Assembly: GCA_023238725.1 (NCBI GenBank)
Contig: CM041536.1
Span: forward strand, 16,461,271-16,525,270
Direction of reading: 5' to 3'
DNA from: Scortum barcoo
Lineage: Eukaryota; Chordata; Actinopteri; Centrarchiformes; Terapontidae
DNA length: 64,000 nt
Both the position numbers and the translations under genes were made by a program. Within the stretch, counting starts at the first letter, position 1, and every line of letters begins with the position of its first letter. Below, in pieces: positions 1-11,368 of this stretch. Below the pieces are notes generated by a model, which made no database searches, was not told where the DNA came from, and saw nothing but the letters and a program-made list of their open reading frames with translations.

Positions 1-609
1 GTTGACATCAATTATGTATTTCTCGGTTTATATCCCAGGACAACGGAGGCATAGTGGATGCAACACAGTAATGGTTATGATGGTCAGTGTTGCATAACAG
101 AGCCAGATGGTTTACTTGGCTGGGCCATGGTGCTGGCAGCCACAAGACTGTACGCTTGTTTCCTGCATGGCCAACATGAAAGAACAGCAAAACACTGTGT
201 GTTCAAATTAGGGGCAGGGAAAGCTACATGGACAGGAAAGCCACTGACAGCAGATCCATTCAGTAGATGGAGGCATGCCGGTTGCTGTTGAGTCGTCACA
301 TTTCTGATAACATTTGTGTCAACATTAGTATGCATCACAGTTTCAGACGATGCTGTATCATTCGGTTTTATTCAGCAAAACACAAGTCTGAATTAATGAC
401 TTAACTATTTATCATCTGTTTTAGTAAAAACAGTCCTGTGTAAATGCACATTACTATAAAGAAGAGGCAGCAATGCAAACAGGAGAAGGACCGTCGTGAG
501 GGTTTATAAGGTCAGAGAGGCTGCAGACTGAAAACATCTAGGGAGAGGTGGGAATACTTCAGCAAGTGTTCAGGCAGAGAGAAGGGGTCCTGTCAGTGTG
601 TTTGGACTA

Positions 610-640
<31 letters not shown>

Positions 641-1710
641 GCTATTGAATGTTTCTGAGAGAGAGATAAGAGAGAGAAAGTGTGTGTGTGCATGTGTGTG
701 TGTTATGGTTGTTTGCACAAAATCCAAATTGAAATTCCAAATTGACCCTTAATCTGTACTTCCTGTGCCTGTGTAGATCTGAAAGGAACATGAGAGGTCT
801 CAGCATGAGGGCTTCTGAGGACATGAGGGAAATGTTTCCATTAAAGTAATGTGGGTTTGATCCACGGTGATGTATGTGAAGTGGCATGTAGGGTGTGGGG
901 TCAATGAGGAGCTGGGTGTCTGTGGACAGGTGATAAGAGGAGGGAGAAAAGCAGTTGTATGTTCAGAGGGAGGCACTCGCATAGAGGAGGAAGGACACAG
1001 TGTGTGTATGCATACCAACAACCAAAAGCACACGGGACCTGTTTGAATTTGCATGCCCTCTCCTTGAAGTAATAACAGATTTATACTGAGATCGTACACA
1101 TATCTCAAGCGGATTCAAACAGGGCCAAGAACTAATTGCTACACTGTAGGTGTGGGGTTGACACACTGAAGTGCATGGGAGAGATACAGGGTGAGGAGAA
1201 TATTAGTTTACCTTCTACGTCATTACAGTCATAGTCTTGAGTGAAGCATGGATGGAGACAAAAGCACACACACAAACACATGAAGGCGAAGCCGCTGCAC
1301 CTCTGTGTAAAGCAGAAAACAGCACATTTACAATGAAATGATAATTCACAATGTCAAGCTCAGACGACACTGGAATGATTTCCAGGTTGAGAGATTACAT
1401 AACTGCTTTGCAGCCAAAAACATAGTGAAGTAATGTGGTGCTTTGTATCTGAGAAATATGACAGCACAGGAGTATCTTTCTTTTTTTTTTTTTAAGTCTG
1501 CAACATACCCAGCTGTGACAGTCATGAACGCCACATGTATCCATGAACTTTACAGGAGATCCTACACATCACTAGAGGTGATGATGGAGAGTTGCTGACA
1601 TGCTATGAAATACAGAATATCAGCAGCAGTAGTTTAAGAAGTAGTCGTTACAGCTGTAGGTTAGGTGAAGGAACACAACATGTAGTAACACAAACAGACA
1701 AACAACCTAC
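1..1710 (-). other. shank3 intron downstream of exon K (partial)
   Basis: No exon was recognised. The stretch contains TG-rich simple repeats at about 610-630 and 680-703 and a T-run at about 1479-1493. The open frames here are short and resemble nothing I know. The next SH3 exon should lie further left. Confidence 0.6.
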
Positions 1711-1892
1711 CTTTGACTCTCTCTCCACGGTTGAGCTGGATCTCTCCCTCCCCCTGTGGTGTGTAGGGCTTGACCACAATGAAGGTACGTCCCGGGACAG
1801 CACTGTAGAGTTTCCGTTTGGGCCCGCGGGGGCCTGTCAGCACTGGAGGGGTGTGATGAGGGGGGCTTGGGTCTCGCTGCACTGAGCCGGGG
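1711..1892 (-). CDS. shank3: shank3 exon K: linker end and first half of SH3
   Basis: 182 nt; it completes Ser-456 and runs to residue 516 plus one base. The acceptor is gtttacag and the donor CAAAG|gtaggt. It begins PGSVQRDPSPPHHTPPVLTG, then PRGPKRKLYSAVPGRTFIVV, then KPYTPQGEGEIQLNRGERVK. GPKRKLYSAVPGR is the SHANK3 SH3 start. LYSAVPGR replaces the usual ALYDY motif of SH3 domains, in line with the atypical SHANK SH3. The second half of the domain (VLSIGEGGFWEG in the family) is not found in 1-1710, so the next exon lies beyond the left edge. Confidence 0.95.
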
Positions 1893-2029
1893 CTGTAAAC
1901 AAACACATAAGTTACTGTGGTGATTCCAGGGAGCTGATAACTGAAGCCCGTGGTCACCGACATGGTCGTCAGTGGGACAGCAACCTGGTGACACCCCCTG
2001 GTTGTTACGGTGGCCAGGGAGGGATTCAT
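1893..2029 (-). promoter_or_regulatory. possible 5' extension of the SH3 exon with in-frame Met codons
   Basis: The intron sequence just upstream of exon K stays open in the exon K frame. ATG codons lie at 2029 and at 1963; the latter has A at -3. From 1963 the frame reads MSVTTGFSYQLPGITTVTYV and runs into the SPGSVQ start of exon K. An internal promoter could make a transcript that starts here unspliced. Mammalian SHANK3 is known to use internal promoters; that this fish gene does so here is inference. Chance openness over about 140 nt is quite possible. Confidence 0.25.
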
Positions 2030-2551
2030 AGACAAGTACCAGTACCTGCCAACAGTCAACAGTCAGTGCTCCATGGGAAAGTCATGAGAGGAGAGTACAC
2101 TCCTCCCAACCACTTCTCCCCCCTCCTCTTCTTCTTATTCCCTCTCTTCTTTCCTTAATGGCACAGACAATATCCTTCTTGCACCCTTTTACCCTCTCAT
2201 CTATCTCTCCCCTCTCCCCCGCATCCTAACCGAGGTAGAAGCAGAAATGTTTAACGGTAAGAGGGGCTGCACTCTTTCCTTCTCTGTGTGGGTCTGTCAG
2301 ATCCGTCTGGAAGCCCCCCTTAGTCAAACACATCCTGAGTTGGGGCTCCAGTAGAAGCCCCCTCCAGAGAGGGACAGAAATCCCTGTATGTCCCCTGCTC
2401 CAGCAGCTCCAGACTGGGCTACAGATCCTGCCTCGTCCTTGGGTCTTGGTTCTCCTGCTGTGGAGGAGAGAGGCTGGGTCTGGTCCCCGACTCCCGCTCC
2501 TTCTCCCAGGAGTCCCGCCGTGTCTGCCTCTCCTCTCCCCTCCACCCCTCG

Positions 2552-2609
2552 CACACACACACACACTCGCTCACACACACTCACACACACTCTGGCAATG
2601 CTGCTGCTG

Positions 2610-2648
<39 letters not shown>
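2552..2648 (+). repeat. CA-type repeat followed by a CTG repeat of 16 units
   Basis: An interrupted CA/TC tract (about 2552-2594) is followed at 2601-2648 by three CTG, one CTA and twelve CTG units. In the sense of shank3 this is a CAG repeat located about 710 bp upstream of exon K within the intron. The run of Leu codons it makes on the plus strand is not taken as coding. Confidence 0.95.
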
Positions 2649-2652
<4 letters not shown>

Positions 2653-2932
2653 AAGCTGCACTCCCCTCCCCTTTGACGGCTCGCTCACACTCACACACCA
2701 CAAGCCCTCTGTGTGCATTCTAGCTGTGCGCACAGGCACATACACAGACAGCCCCCTCCACTCCTGCTAACATTGCACCTCCGCTAGCATGGCATACGCC
2801 ACCACCAGCATGTCGCTAACACATCGCTGACACTCACATACACACTCTAGTCCCAGAGCACGATTGATCTCCTCTTGCCTGTCTGCCTGCAAGCGTGCAT
2901 GCGCCATGGCTCCGAGGCAGGCTGTGAGAGTA

Positions 2933-2962
2933 TGTGTGTGTGTGTGTGAGTGTGTGCGTGTG
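2933..2962 (+). repeat. TG microsatellite
   Basis: A short interrupted TG tract in the C-rich part of the intron upstream of the SH3 exon. Confidence 0.85.
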
Positions 2963-3774
2963 CTGTGGGAGCAAAAAGCTCCAACCCATTTAGTTTAATT
3001 GTCGCTCCTCCCTCTTTCCCTTTCCCTTGAATCCCCTCCCTCGTTCTCTCATTCTCTTGCTTCCATTTCACCCTCTTATCCCTCTCCTTCTAAACATTTC
3101 TTCGCATTGCATCTTCACTCTCTTTCTCTGCTTCTCTCTCTCTCTGGCGGTGAATTCTAATACAGCAGCGGCAGAGCTCCGCCTAGTCTTCATTCATCTC
3201 TACTTTTCCACCGCTGTGCAAGTTGCATTGAGCATCATTCTGCTGCTTATGCTGTCAAAGCTTTCTCTCAAGCACATTTTGACATACATCAAAAACACAT
3301 GTAATACAAACACATTAATCACATAGTATATATCAAATAAGATGCTCACACTTACCTGATCTGGAGAATGTGTTTGTTTATATTACAAATACAGACATAT
3401 TCACTGTCCATTTGCTGTTACAAGTAGCTTGATTATGTCCTGAACTGGGACTCTAATGCTGTTCTCTACAACATTTCCTTGAAAGACTAGAAATCTCTAA
3501 ACCCTTCCATCCCTGTCTATCCACCTTTCAACCTATTTCAGTCTTTTGCCATTCCTCCCCCGGCACGCTGTGTCAGTCACTTTATAGCCCTCATTCTTTC
3601 ATTCACCTGATTCCAGTCTCCCGTGCCCTTTATACTTCTTTCTCCATCCTTCTGTCTACCCAATTCCTCATTTCAAGCCTTGTTTGTCTCTTTCTCTTCC
3701 CAACTCTCTATTGCTTTTCTTGCTCTCTCCATATCACACCGCCTCTCTTTCTCTGTCCCCCTCTCCATCGAAAC

Positions 3775-3892
3775 AACGGCTTGCTGACGGCTTTCCAATT
3801 ACCGCAGGGACTGAGGGGCCGGGATGGCTGCCGCATGTTAATGTCTGAGCCCCGGCACGGAACATCAGCAGCACACATAGCGCGGGGGGGTG
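3775..3892. promoter_or_regulatory. CpG-richer patch in intron, candidate internal regulatory element
   Basis: This about 120-bp stretch has roughly eight CpG dinucleotides, GC-rich and ending in a G-run, within an AT-rich, CpG-poor intron. It lies about 1.9 kb upstream of exon K in transcript sense. Possible roles are a promoter or enhancer of shorter SHANK3 forms, or a conserved element. Nothing in the sequence decides among them. Confidence 0.25.
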
Positions 3893-3902
3893 GGGGGGGG
3901 GG
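3884..3902 (+). repeat. G-run, seven G, one T, eleven G
   Basis: A nearly pure G tract on the plus strand (C tract in the shank3 transcript). It could be parsed into four runs of three or more G and so could form a quadruplex on the plus strand. Confidence 0.9.
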
Positions 3903-4890
3903 ATCAGGGAGATTAGACTATGTCAAAATGACACACACAGGCAAAAAATTTGATCCTTTACAGGATATCTTTTTCAATGTCTGAAATCTGCTCATACACC
4001 TCCACCACGCCATACACCTACAGTGAGGTTATGTAAAGAGCTTGACCTCAGCTGCTCCCTGCACTTGAGCTGATAATGGTCAGGTTGATACACGATATTC
4101 ATGTGTGTCAAAAGGGAGGGGGTGGAGATGGTTTCTGCTCGTTTCTCGTCTTAAATGGCCCGTGTGTGGCCTCAATGTCTTTTATCAAATGTATTACATT
4201 TTCCTCTATTTAATTTCTGTTGTCTTTATGTTTACAATGTAAGATTTCAAAATCCTTCGCTTAAAAGTAATTTCTGAAGGATATTCTTTAACTTTAACAA
4301 ATTTGTATCACGGCCCACCCATGAGTTGCATTTGCTAATATTTTAGATTTCACGATGTGATGTGATTTCACATCCTGTCTGGCTGTAATATGGTTTAAAA
4401 ACCCACTGGAAGGGTCGACTAGAATGCTGTGTACAGTTACTTTGAAATGAGATCAAATGAGAGCAAAGCCAAGACTCTCCCTTTGTTGTTATAGTGATCA
4501 GGAAGCTTTAAACAATTGTTAAAGGATTTCTAATGTGTTTCTTATTTGCACTGAAGTGGGCCTGTTGTGTTTGTTCTTCGTGTGTTACTGTTGGCTACTT
4601 GATATGAAATAGCATTCTACCTAAATATATGTATATCAGATTTATTTCAGTGTGTTATTTCCTTTCATTCATAAGCAGCTAATTATCTAGACATCTAATG
4701 CTTAGTTTTTAGATTATTAATCATGTCCTGTGCTTTCACATGATTACATGATTTATCCTTTACATAATATAAACGTATTGTGCATTTGACGCAATAGCTT
4801 TTTTTCCTTGCTTAATGTGTATCTTTTATCTCTTTCACTGTGCCTCATTATAAGTGGCTTCTACAAGATACAGATGTAGAATCCATTACA

Positions 4891-4960
4891 TGCACACACA
4901 CACACACACAAACATACACACACACACACACACACACGAGTACACGCAAACACACACACC
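4891..4960 (+). repeat. CA microsatellite, interrupted
   Basis: Two CA arrays separated by a short interruption, then a looser CA-rich tail to about 4960. Confidence 0.9.
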
Positions 4961-6499
4961 CATATACACAAAGTTCTAATACAGTCTATTACAAAAGCTC
5001 CATCGTTTCCTTGGACACCAGGACCTGTAACGATGGCAACTGTCAATAAAAGGAGAGAAAATATAGCCAACAAATGCACTGATAAGACAATAATATGAAC
5101 TTGTATCTCTCTAACAGTCAATTTGTCACGAATCATTCACCTTAAAGCACATGGATTATTGTCTCAACTGGCTATTTTCTCTATATATATTCTCATTCCA
5201 CTCATTCAGGTAAACAGTGCAATGAAGGATTTGTAATTCAGCTTACACAGGTTACAAAGTGACCTTGACTTCCAATTTTGTGTTAATCTTCATACAAATA
5301 AGAGATATCAGATAAAATAATTCTATTCTTAATCATGTACAGTATGTGGTATACTGTATGGCTATGAGCTGTATCTTTGAAATGTGATTTTGGTATTTAG
5401 TTTCACCAAAATTCACTTGGTTTTCATCATTGTCTTGGTGAGTCAGAATGGGGAGTTCATAAATATATATCTTTACCTTGAGTTAAGATTATGCACAAGA
5501 GATTTTGAAGAGTATTTGTCAAAATCAAGAGCAAATGCTCGCCCATCTTATTTACTTTGTGCCTTTGTGTGTTTTTTTAGATTGGACCATACTTGAGATT
5601 ATTCCAGATAAGTCGCTCTTATCAGAAGTCTTAAAGCCAATAATTTGAGCTTGCCAGCTATCAGATGGTTTGATTAGGTTCAATGAGTCAACTAAAGATA
5701 GGTTATCATTTGAATGACTCGATAATGAGTCTGGCTACCTCAGTTTGTAAGTCAAAATCTATAAAGTGTCTACATAACTCTGAAGATGCAACTCCAAATG
5801 TCACTGAATGTCATTTACACAGATGCTATCAAACTACGCAGCTTTACTGTAGCATTTTCTCACATGACTGCCTCGCCGTCTCAGGTAAATGGCTTTTTTC
5901 TCAAATAGCCTAGCTCTCTGAGGTGAAATAAGCACATTATAAATACAGTTATAATCAGCATCACACTTTGCATCCTAATGACGATCAGTCTGACCTTGCT
6001 TTGCTGCACTTGAATGAATATATGCTCTCTCACACATTCTTTCCCAATGTGGGAGTATTTATGGCTATCAAGGCAGGTGTAGAGTGTGGACCTGCCTGTG
6101 GACATTATTAAGGCTGTGAACAGCAAATCTGTTTTTACATGGACAGCGTATGCTTCACTGAGACATTGTCATTAAGGAAAATTAGAAGAAAGGGTCAATT
6201 GGAGTGATCAACACATAACCCCAAACACCACCTCAATTTCAGAAAGGGGAGGAGCAGCGGATAAACAAACCACTTAGCCCACACTGACAACATCCTAGTA
6301 TCCTTTGGCATCTTTTTCAGTATGCTATTCACCTTCACTTAATAATTTGCTCCAAATTTTCCTGTATGTACATTTGTCCTGATTTACCACATTACAAATT
6401 TACTGAGGTGTATATTGTAAAGGATAAATTCCATACTAATCTTTCAAATGACTAAACTTCAGGCTCATGGCTTGGACAGGATCAGGGCCAATGTTTAGC

Positions 6500-7161
6500 G
6501 ACTGTTAAAAAGGCTTTGGAAAGGCTCGGGCTCCAAAAGAAGACGACTTCATACAGAGTCCCTCAGGGTGTGTTGTGGATGTGCAGCAGGCACATAGGAA
6601 ACCAGGGTCTTGCTCTGAGCCATCCAGTCCTAGAATACAGCCATAAGCTATATGAAACAATTCACTTCAAACCAAAAACTAAAGAATCTTGTGTCATCAC
6701 TCATGAGTGAAGATAAGACTGCATCTGAGATTGACAGGTGTATCAATGCAGCGGCTACAGTGATATAAGTGTAGTCCTGGACTGTCATGGTGACGAGGGA
6801 GCTGTGTCTGAAGGTGAGGCTCTGATCCATGTTCCAATCCTCACCTATGGTCATGAGCTTTGGGGACTGACAAAAAGAAGGAAATCATGGATACAAGAAG
6901 GGAAATTTAGTTTCCTTCGCAGGGCTCACCCTCAGGGACAAGGTGAAGGGCTTAGATATGACGCTCGGAGTAAAAAACCAATGGGCACATCAAACTGAAG
7001 GAGACCCCAGGGCAGACACAGAACACGCTGAAGGGATAACATATCCAATGTGGAATCCCTCAGGAAGAGCTTGAGGATATGGCTGGCAAGAAGACTATCA
7101 AGGCTAACATGGTTATCCTGGTACCATAACCCAGAAATAGTGGAAGAAAATGTCAACGAGT
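6500..7161 (+). mobile_element. decayed LINE fragment, C-terminal reverse-transcriptase region
   Basis: Across frame breaks the plus strand reads pieces like those of the LINE at 58441: an EIDRCINAAATV segment (about 6727), LTYGHELWG (about 6840), SFLRRAHPQ (about 6910), TLRDKVKG (about 6930) and near the end RLSRLTWLSWYHNPE with a stop near 7160. Stops and frameshifts make it a pseudogene. It belongs to a relative of, not a copy of, the 58-kb element. Clade is not assigned. Confidence 0.7.
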
Positions 7162-8302
7162 AGTTACGTTACTGAGGTTACATTACTGTTACAGTTGTAT
7201 CTGAATAAGACTCTGCTGTTTATAAAATATATTCACATTGGTTGATGCATTCTGATACTGATGAACACTTCAGTTGTACATATTGTAAATTACTGTAACC
7301 CTGGTAAAGGGCTGAACACTGCATATGTTGTTGTGTGTGGCCAGGCTGGTACAGATCACAGCATCGCCCTTTGACACAAACTATGTTGCGCACAGACCAA
7401 TACTTCTGTGTTCTCCTTTGATGTAGATACTCCACAGGTGAAGCAGAAGAAGTGCAACTCTTCATCTCCTCCTCCTCTTCCTCTCGATTCCTGTCCTCCT
7501 TTCTTCTCTGTGTACCTCAACCCTTTGGCTGTGTTAAGAAGCCATGAATAATCTACACACCAACAGCTGCTGGTGTGACTAATGTAAATAAAGAAAAAGG
7601 GATATGGGGTGAAATAGAGGTGAAGGAACGGCGACAAACAAAGAATTAACAGGTGAAGGGACTGAGACAGTCCCGTGTTGGGTTTGCTTCCATTATAAAT
7701 CACACAAGGGGTCAGGGTACAGCACTTTGGCTGGTAATGACAGTTTTCTGCTCATTGACACCATTATCTACCACAACAAACTTAAATGACAACATGTTGT
7801 GAGTAATGCTTTGTGACTGAATTTTTATTTAAAATGAAGATTTGGTCCCCTGTGTCTAAATCTCATGCTACACTTTCTAGATAAAGGGTAACAAGAGCTT
7901 ATCCTGACAGTCAAGCATTTTGTCCAAACAAATACCTTTGTGGGAATTTATTATAACCTCTGCTGGTGCTTTAATGGACTAGTCTCTTAGAAAAAATACT
8001 TCAGTAATAACTGTTTTTACCTAATAAATACCAGCAAAAACACATTTCACCATGACAATGATAAGTTAGCTGAAAAAATGAACTCTGCATTCACCCTTTC
8101 TCTGCTATTGTAGGAAAACTGAACAACACACAAAAAAAAGTACAAAAAAGTTCAACTTTGGTTTACTCTGCTCAGTAAATTACTGTCAGCTTGAGAGTTT
8201 TTCTTCCAAACCAAGAAGAATAACTAGTACCTAAGGTGACCAGCCCAGTATCACACTTTCTGATCCTGTCAAGACAGTGTCCCCTTCGAGATTTGAGCTG
8301 TA

Positions 8303-8606
8303 GTAGGTAACGTGTACAAAAATATTTTTTCGTCATATTTGCTAAAATTGTCACAGTAGAACATGAGAGAGAAAAATGTAAAAAATCATCATCTGACTCC
8401 ACCTGCTACCCCAAGGCCATTTGCAAAAATTCTTCGTGCCTGAATCAAAGCAACCCTTCAGAACAGAGTATCTGACAGGATATGAATCACTGCTCCTGCA
8501 CATGTTGCAGGCAGCTCCCCTCACTGCACATGAGCTAACTTAGTCAAGCACCGTATCTTCAGTGGGCAGATGCAATGGTGGACAAACAGCCACCAAACCA
8601 ACAGCA
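8303..8606 (+). repeat. dispersed repeat, copy 1
   Basis: Shares an ordered series of words with 63013-63290 in the same orientation: gtaggtaa, gtcatatt, aaa-x-tgtcac, ctccacctgctg/a, aaggccatttg versus aaggtcatttg, gagtatctgac versus gaatatctgat, aatcactgctc versus aatccctgctc, gctaact, and an A/C-rich end. There is no coding potential. It is probably an old interspersed repeat (SINE or DNA-transposon derived) of unknown family. Confidence 0.7.
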
Positions 8607-9580
8607 CTTCATGTTAAGTAGCCAATTAACCGCTTCTGGCAAATTTCCTTTGTTCTAAATAAAATTATTACCATATTATCACCTAATATCATGTCTTATG
8701 TTGTTGTCAGCTGCATCAGCTGGGGAAACTTCTTTGCTTTTTGTTTCTTGTCTCAGTGAGCTTTGTTTGTCTGTATCCTTTTTATTGTCTCCATCTAAAC
8801 TTTCTGTTGAAGCCAGGCCAAACTATTGAACCCTGGCAGCTCTGCACACATGCAACGAGAAGGAAGTGATGGGGAGTTCCACAGGAACTTGCTGGAGTCT
8901 GCCACTGGGCGGGCTGTTGACGGGCCAAGCTAATTTCACACTCCCCTGGTACCCATAATGCCTCTAGAGTTACCGTGGGCATAAACAGAAGGTCAGAGGG
9001 AGAAACAGAGAGAGGGAGGGAGAAATATTAGAGGGAAAATATTCAAGGACAGCATCAGTCTCACTTGGGTGCAGGTTCTGGCCATAGAGACCAGGTGCTC
9101 ATTTTGGGCTTTTTATACACCTCACTTTAGTACTCGTGTAATGCGCACTGAAGAACAAGGTCTCAACTCCCTGTGTACAGAAGGCCATTTAGGCCAGGAC
9201 ACAGCGGACATACTAAACCTGCTATCCTCTTTTTTCTTTTTCACACTTGTCTTTTTCCCTCTCTTTGCACTCTGGCTATTGACCTTGTAAAAACACTGAA
9301 GGAGCAAAAGATGTGTATCTCTCTCAGTGAACATGTCAATGTATTACCAGATATGGCAGAGCAAGGTGCACTTAATATTTGATAGACAAGGGAGGAGAGC
9401 TGTTAAACACTATTACATCATACAATTCAATTTAAGATTGTGGAAACAAAGCCTATACAACATACTCCTTCAGAGCCTCGGTTTCTTTGCTGTGTGGTGT
9501 GAGCATGTTACATGATTTAATAAAGGATTTTGACTGGTCTCTGGCTGCAAACCACAGATTAATGGCATTCTGTGTACCTG

Positions 9581-9624
9581 TTCATATACACACACACAAC
9601 AGTATGTGTGTGTGTGTATATGAA
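9581..9624. repeat. 18-bp perfect inverted repeat made of CA/TG tracts
   Basis: The arm 9581-9598 (ttcata then a CA tract) is the exact reverse complement of 9607-9624, with an 8-nt loop (9599-9606). It could form a hairpin in RNA or a cruciform in DNA. Confidence 0.95.
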
Positions 9625-10981
9625 TGACAGAATAACTGGGAGGGAGAGGGAGAGAGAGTCTTTGATGGATGGAGTAAAGTGACAGGAGAGTATTAGAGGG
9701 AGAGGGGAGTACGGCTGGAGCTGTGTCTGTAATGCAATTCCCCTGTCAAACATCAGACTGTTTCACAAAAACACACCCACACACAAACACACAGTGTGTG
9801 GCATCCAGGAATCACATTAGGAGTCTGCCGTACGTAGGTGATCTTGCTCTGCCATATGATCATAATAAAAAGCTTAACAAACCAAGTGTCAGTAAACCAC
9901 TTAAATCTATCGCTAGGAGATGAGATCAAAGCCTGAGTTTACTGCAGTTTGTCTAATGGTTCAGTGTTCAAGAGGAGATTTGTTCCATCAACCCAGAAGC
10001 ACAACTACATCTGTAGATTTATGTATCAATCAGGTGTTTTGAACGGAGTTGCCTGTCCAATGACATTACTCACAGCTCTAATTTTTAGATCGTATTCTCT
10101 GTCTCTCAATCTCTCTCTCATACAAACACATTCACAGTTTGGTACTCTTCAATTGGTCCCTATGGTGATCATTATTAGTCGATTTCCATCTGTCTATCTC
10201 TGAACTGTGCAAGAACACATGCACAGGGCCGTGTAAAAGTGCATACACATTCCTGCATACGAGCACAGAGACAAACAGGCATTCAGATTTGAAGTATGCT
10301 ATTTGCCCCTTGTCTTCTCAGCAGCACAAATTCGGCATTTTAGCCCAGCTTGTTACATAAACAGGGCTGTTGTCTATGCCAGCCACACATCATGCCACTG
10401 ATCACTGCCCTCATAACCTGACAGGAGCACGGGCCACACAAGAGACGCAACAAATGCAACCGTAGCAAAGCTCATACTAATCAGTGTTTCAATCAGCAGC
10501 CGCGGTATAAATCTAATACCAATTTATGAACATACATTTTCACATTCCCAGTTTATGCTTTATACAGATAACTCTTCTGGCCAGGTTGCAAGTACACTTT
10601 TGACAGGAAAATGACATTCATATGTGCTCGGGATTGATGCATGAATAAATAAACAAGACTTTGCACTGATTGATGTTATGTCATGTTTATCACCAGCAGC
10701 AGACGGTAGCAGATGGGATACGATGCAGAATGCTGCCTGGTGACTAACAAGTGATTCAGACACATCACATGGGGCTTTTTGCTTTTTGAAATGTAGTTTA
10801 AATATCAAAGTAGGTGCTTAATCACAGGGCCAATCACAGATTATCTATTTAAAGTGAATAGTTGCCAAGACTGGTAAGTGTGAAACATGAATTAGGAGCG
10901 AGAAAAAAAGAGATCTGCTTGTTTACAAAGCTGTCAAAACACTTGCAAGCTTGAGCTATTGTCAAACTAAATCCAACAGAC

Positions 10982-11151
10982 CTGAGTCTTCCGCGATGAC
11001 CGTGTCCGTGAGGGTAGCCATGGCTGTGGGACCTTCTGGGGACTGGCTTGTCCTCTTCATGCATGTGATGTAGTGAAGGCGAGCGGGAATGGGAGGATCT
11101 GGAGCTGCCTGTACTCTGGAGACTGCTGTCAGGGATCTCTCCGTGACGGCT
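10982..11151 (-). CDS. shank3: shank3 exon J: Ser/His/Arg-rich linker
   Basis: 170 nt, residues 400-455 plus two bases of codon 456. The acceptor is gtctcag and the donor CTCAG|gtctgt, with an unusual C at +3. It encodes SRHGEIPDSSLQSTGSSRSS, a basic Ser-rich run, then PVPRRSHSHGYPHGHGHRGR. I recall no matching domain; mammalian SHANK3 has a different low-complexity linker at this place. Support comes from position (217-bp intron from exon I), an open frame, and exact phase fit to exons I and K. Skipping it would shift the frame into the SH3 exon. Confidence 0.8.
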
Positions 11152-11368
11152 CTGAGACAGGTATCATATTCACATTTAAAACACAGCAACAGTCTTTGTG
11201 AAATATACCGACCAAAACTACAAAGACACGAGATTACACCAAACTATATCATTCTATCTCATTTTTTCCATCACTTCTTTTGTCCCCTTTGAATTTCATG
11301 CTAAAACGTAGACAAACACACAGTAAAAATTCAAACACACCCGCACAGCCTCACTAGCTTCATCTTAC

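Larger units (their letters stand above)
1893..10981 (-). other. 9.1-kb shank3 intron between exons J and K
   Basis: No conserved coding exon is visible. Near the exon K end it has a C-rich, mildly CpG-enriched stretch (about 2100-2900) with CA and CTG repeats, and a second CpG-richer patch at 3775-3892. Further in are a CA array (about 4891-4960), a decayed LINE fragment (6500-7161), a dispersed repeat (8303-8606) and an 18-bp-arm hairpin (9581-9624). The remainder shows only AT-rich non-coding sequence. Confidence 0.7.

Noticed and set aside
1..1710. Search for the second half of the SH3 domain
   Set aside because: No minus-strand stretch like the expected GEGGFWEG/GWFPADC words was found, so the exon is placed outside the window.
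2388..2654. Plus-strand frame ending in a poly-Leu run
   Set aside because: The Leu run is only the CTG repeat, and the rest is CA and C-rich repeat sequence.
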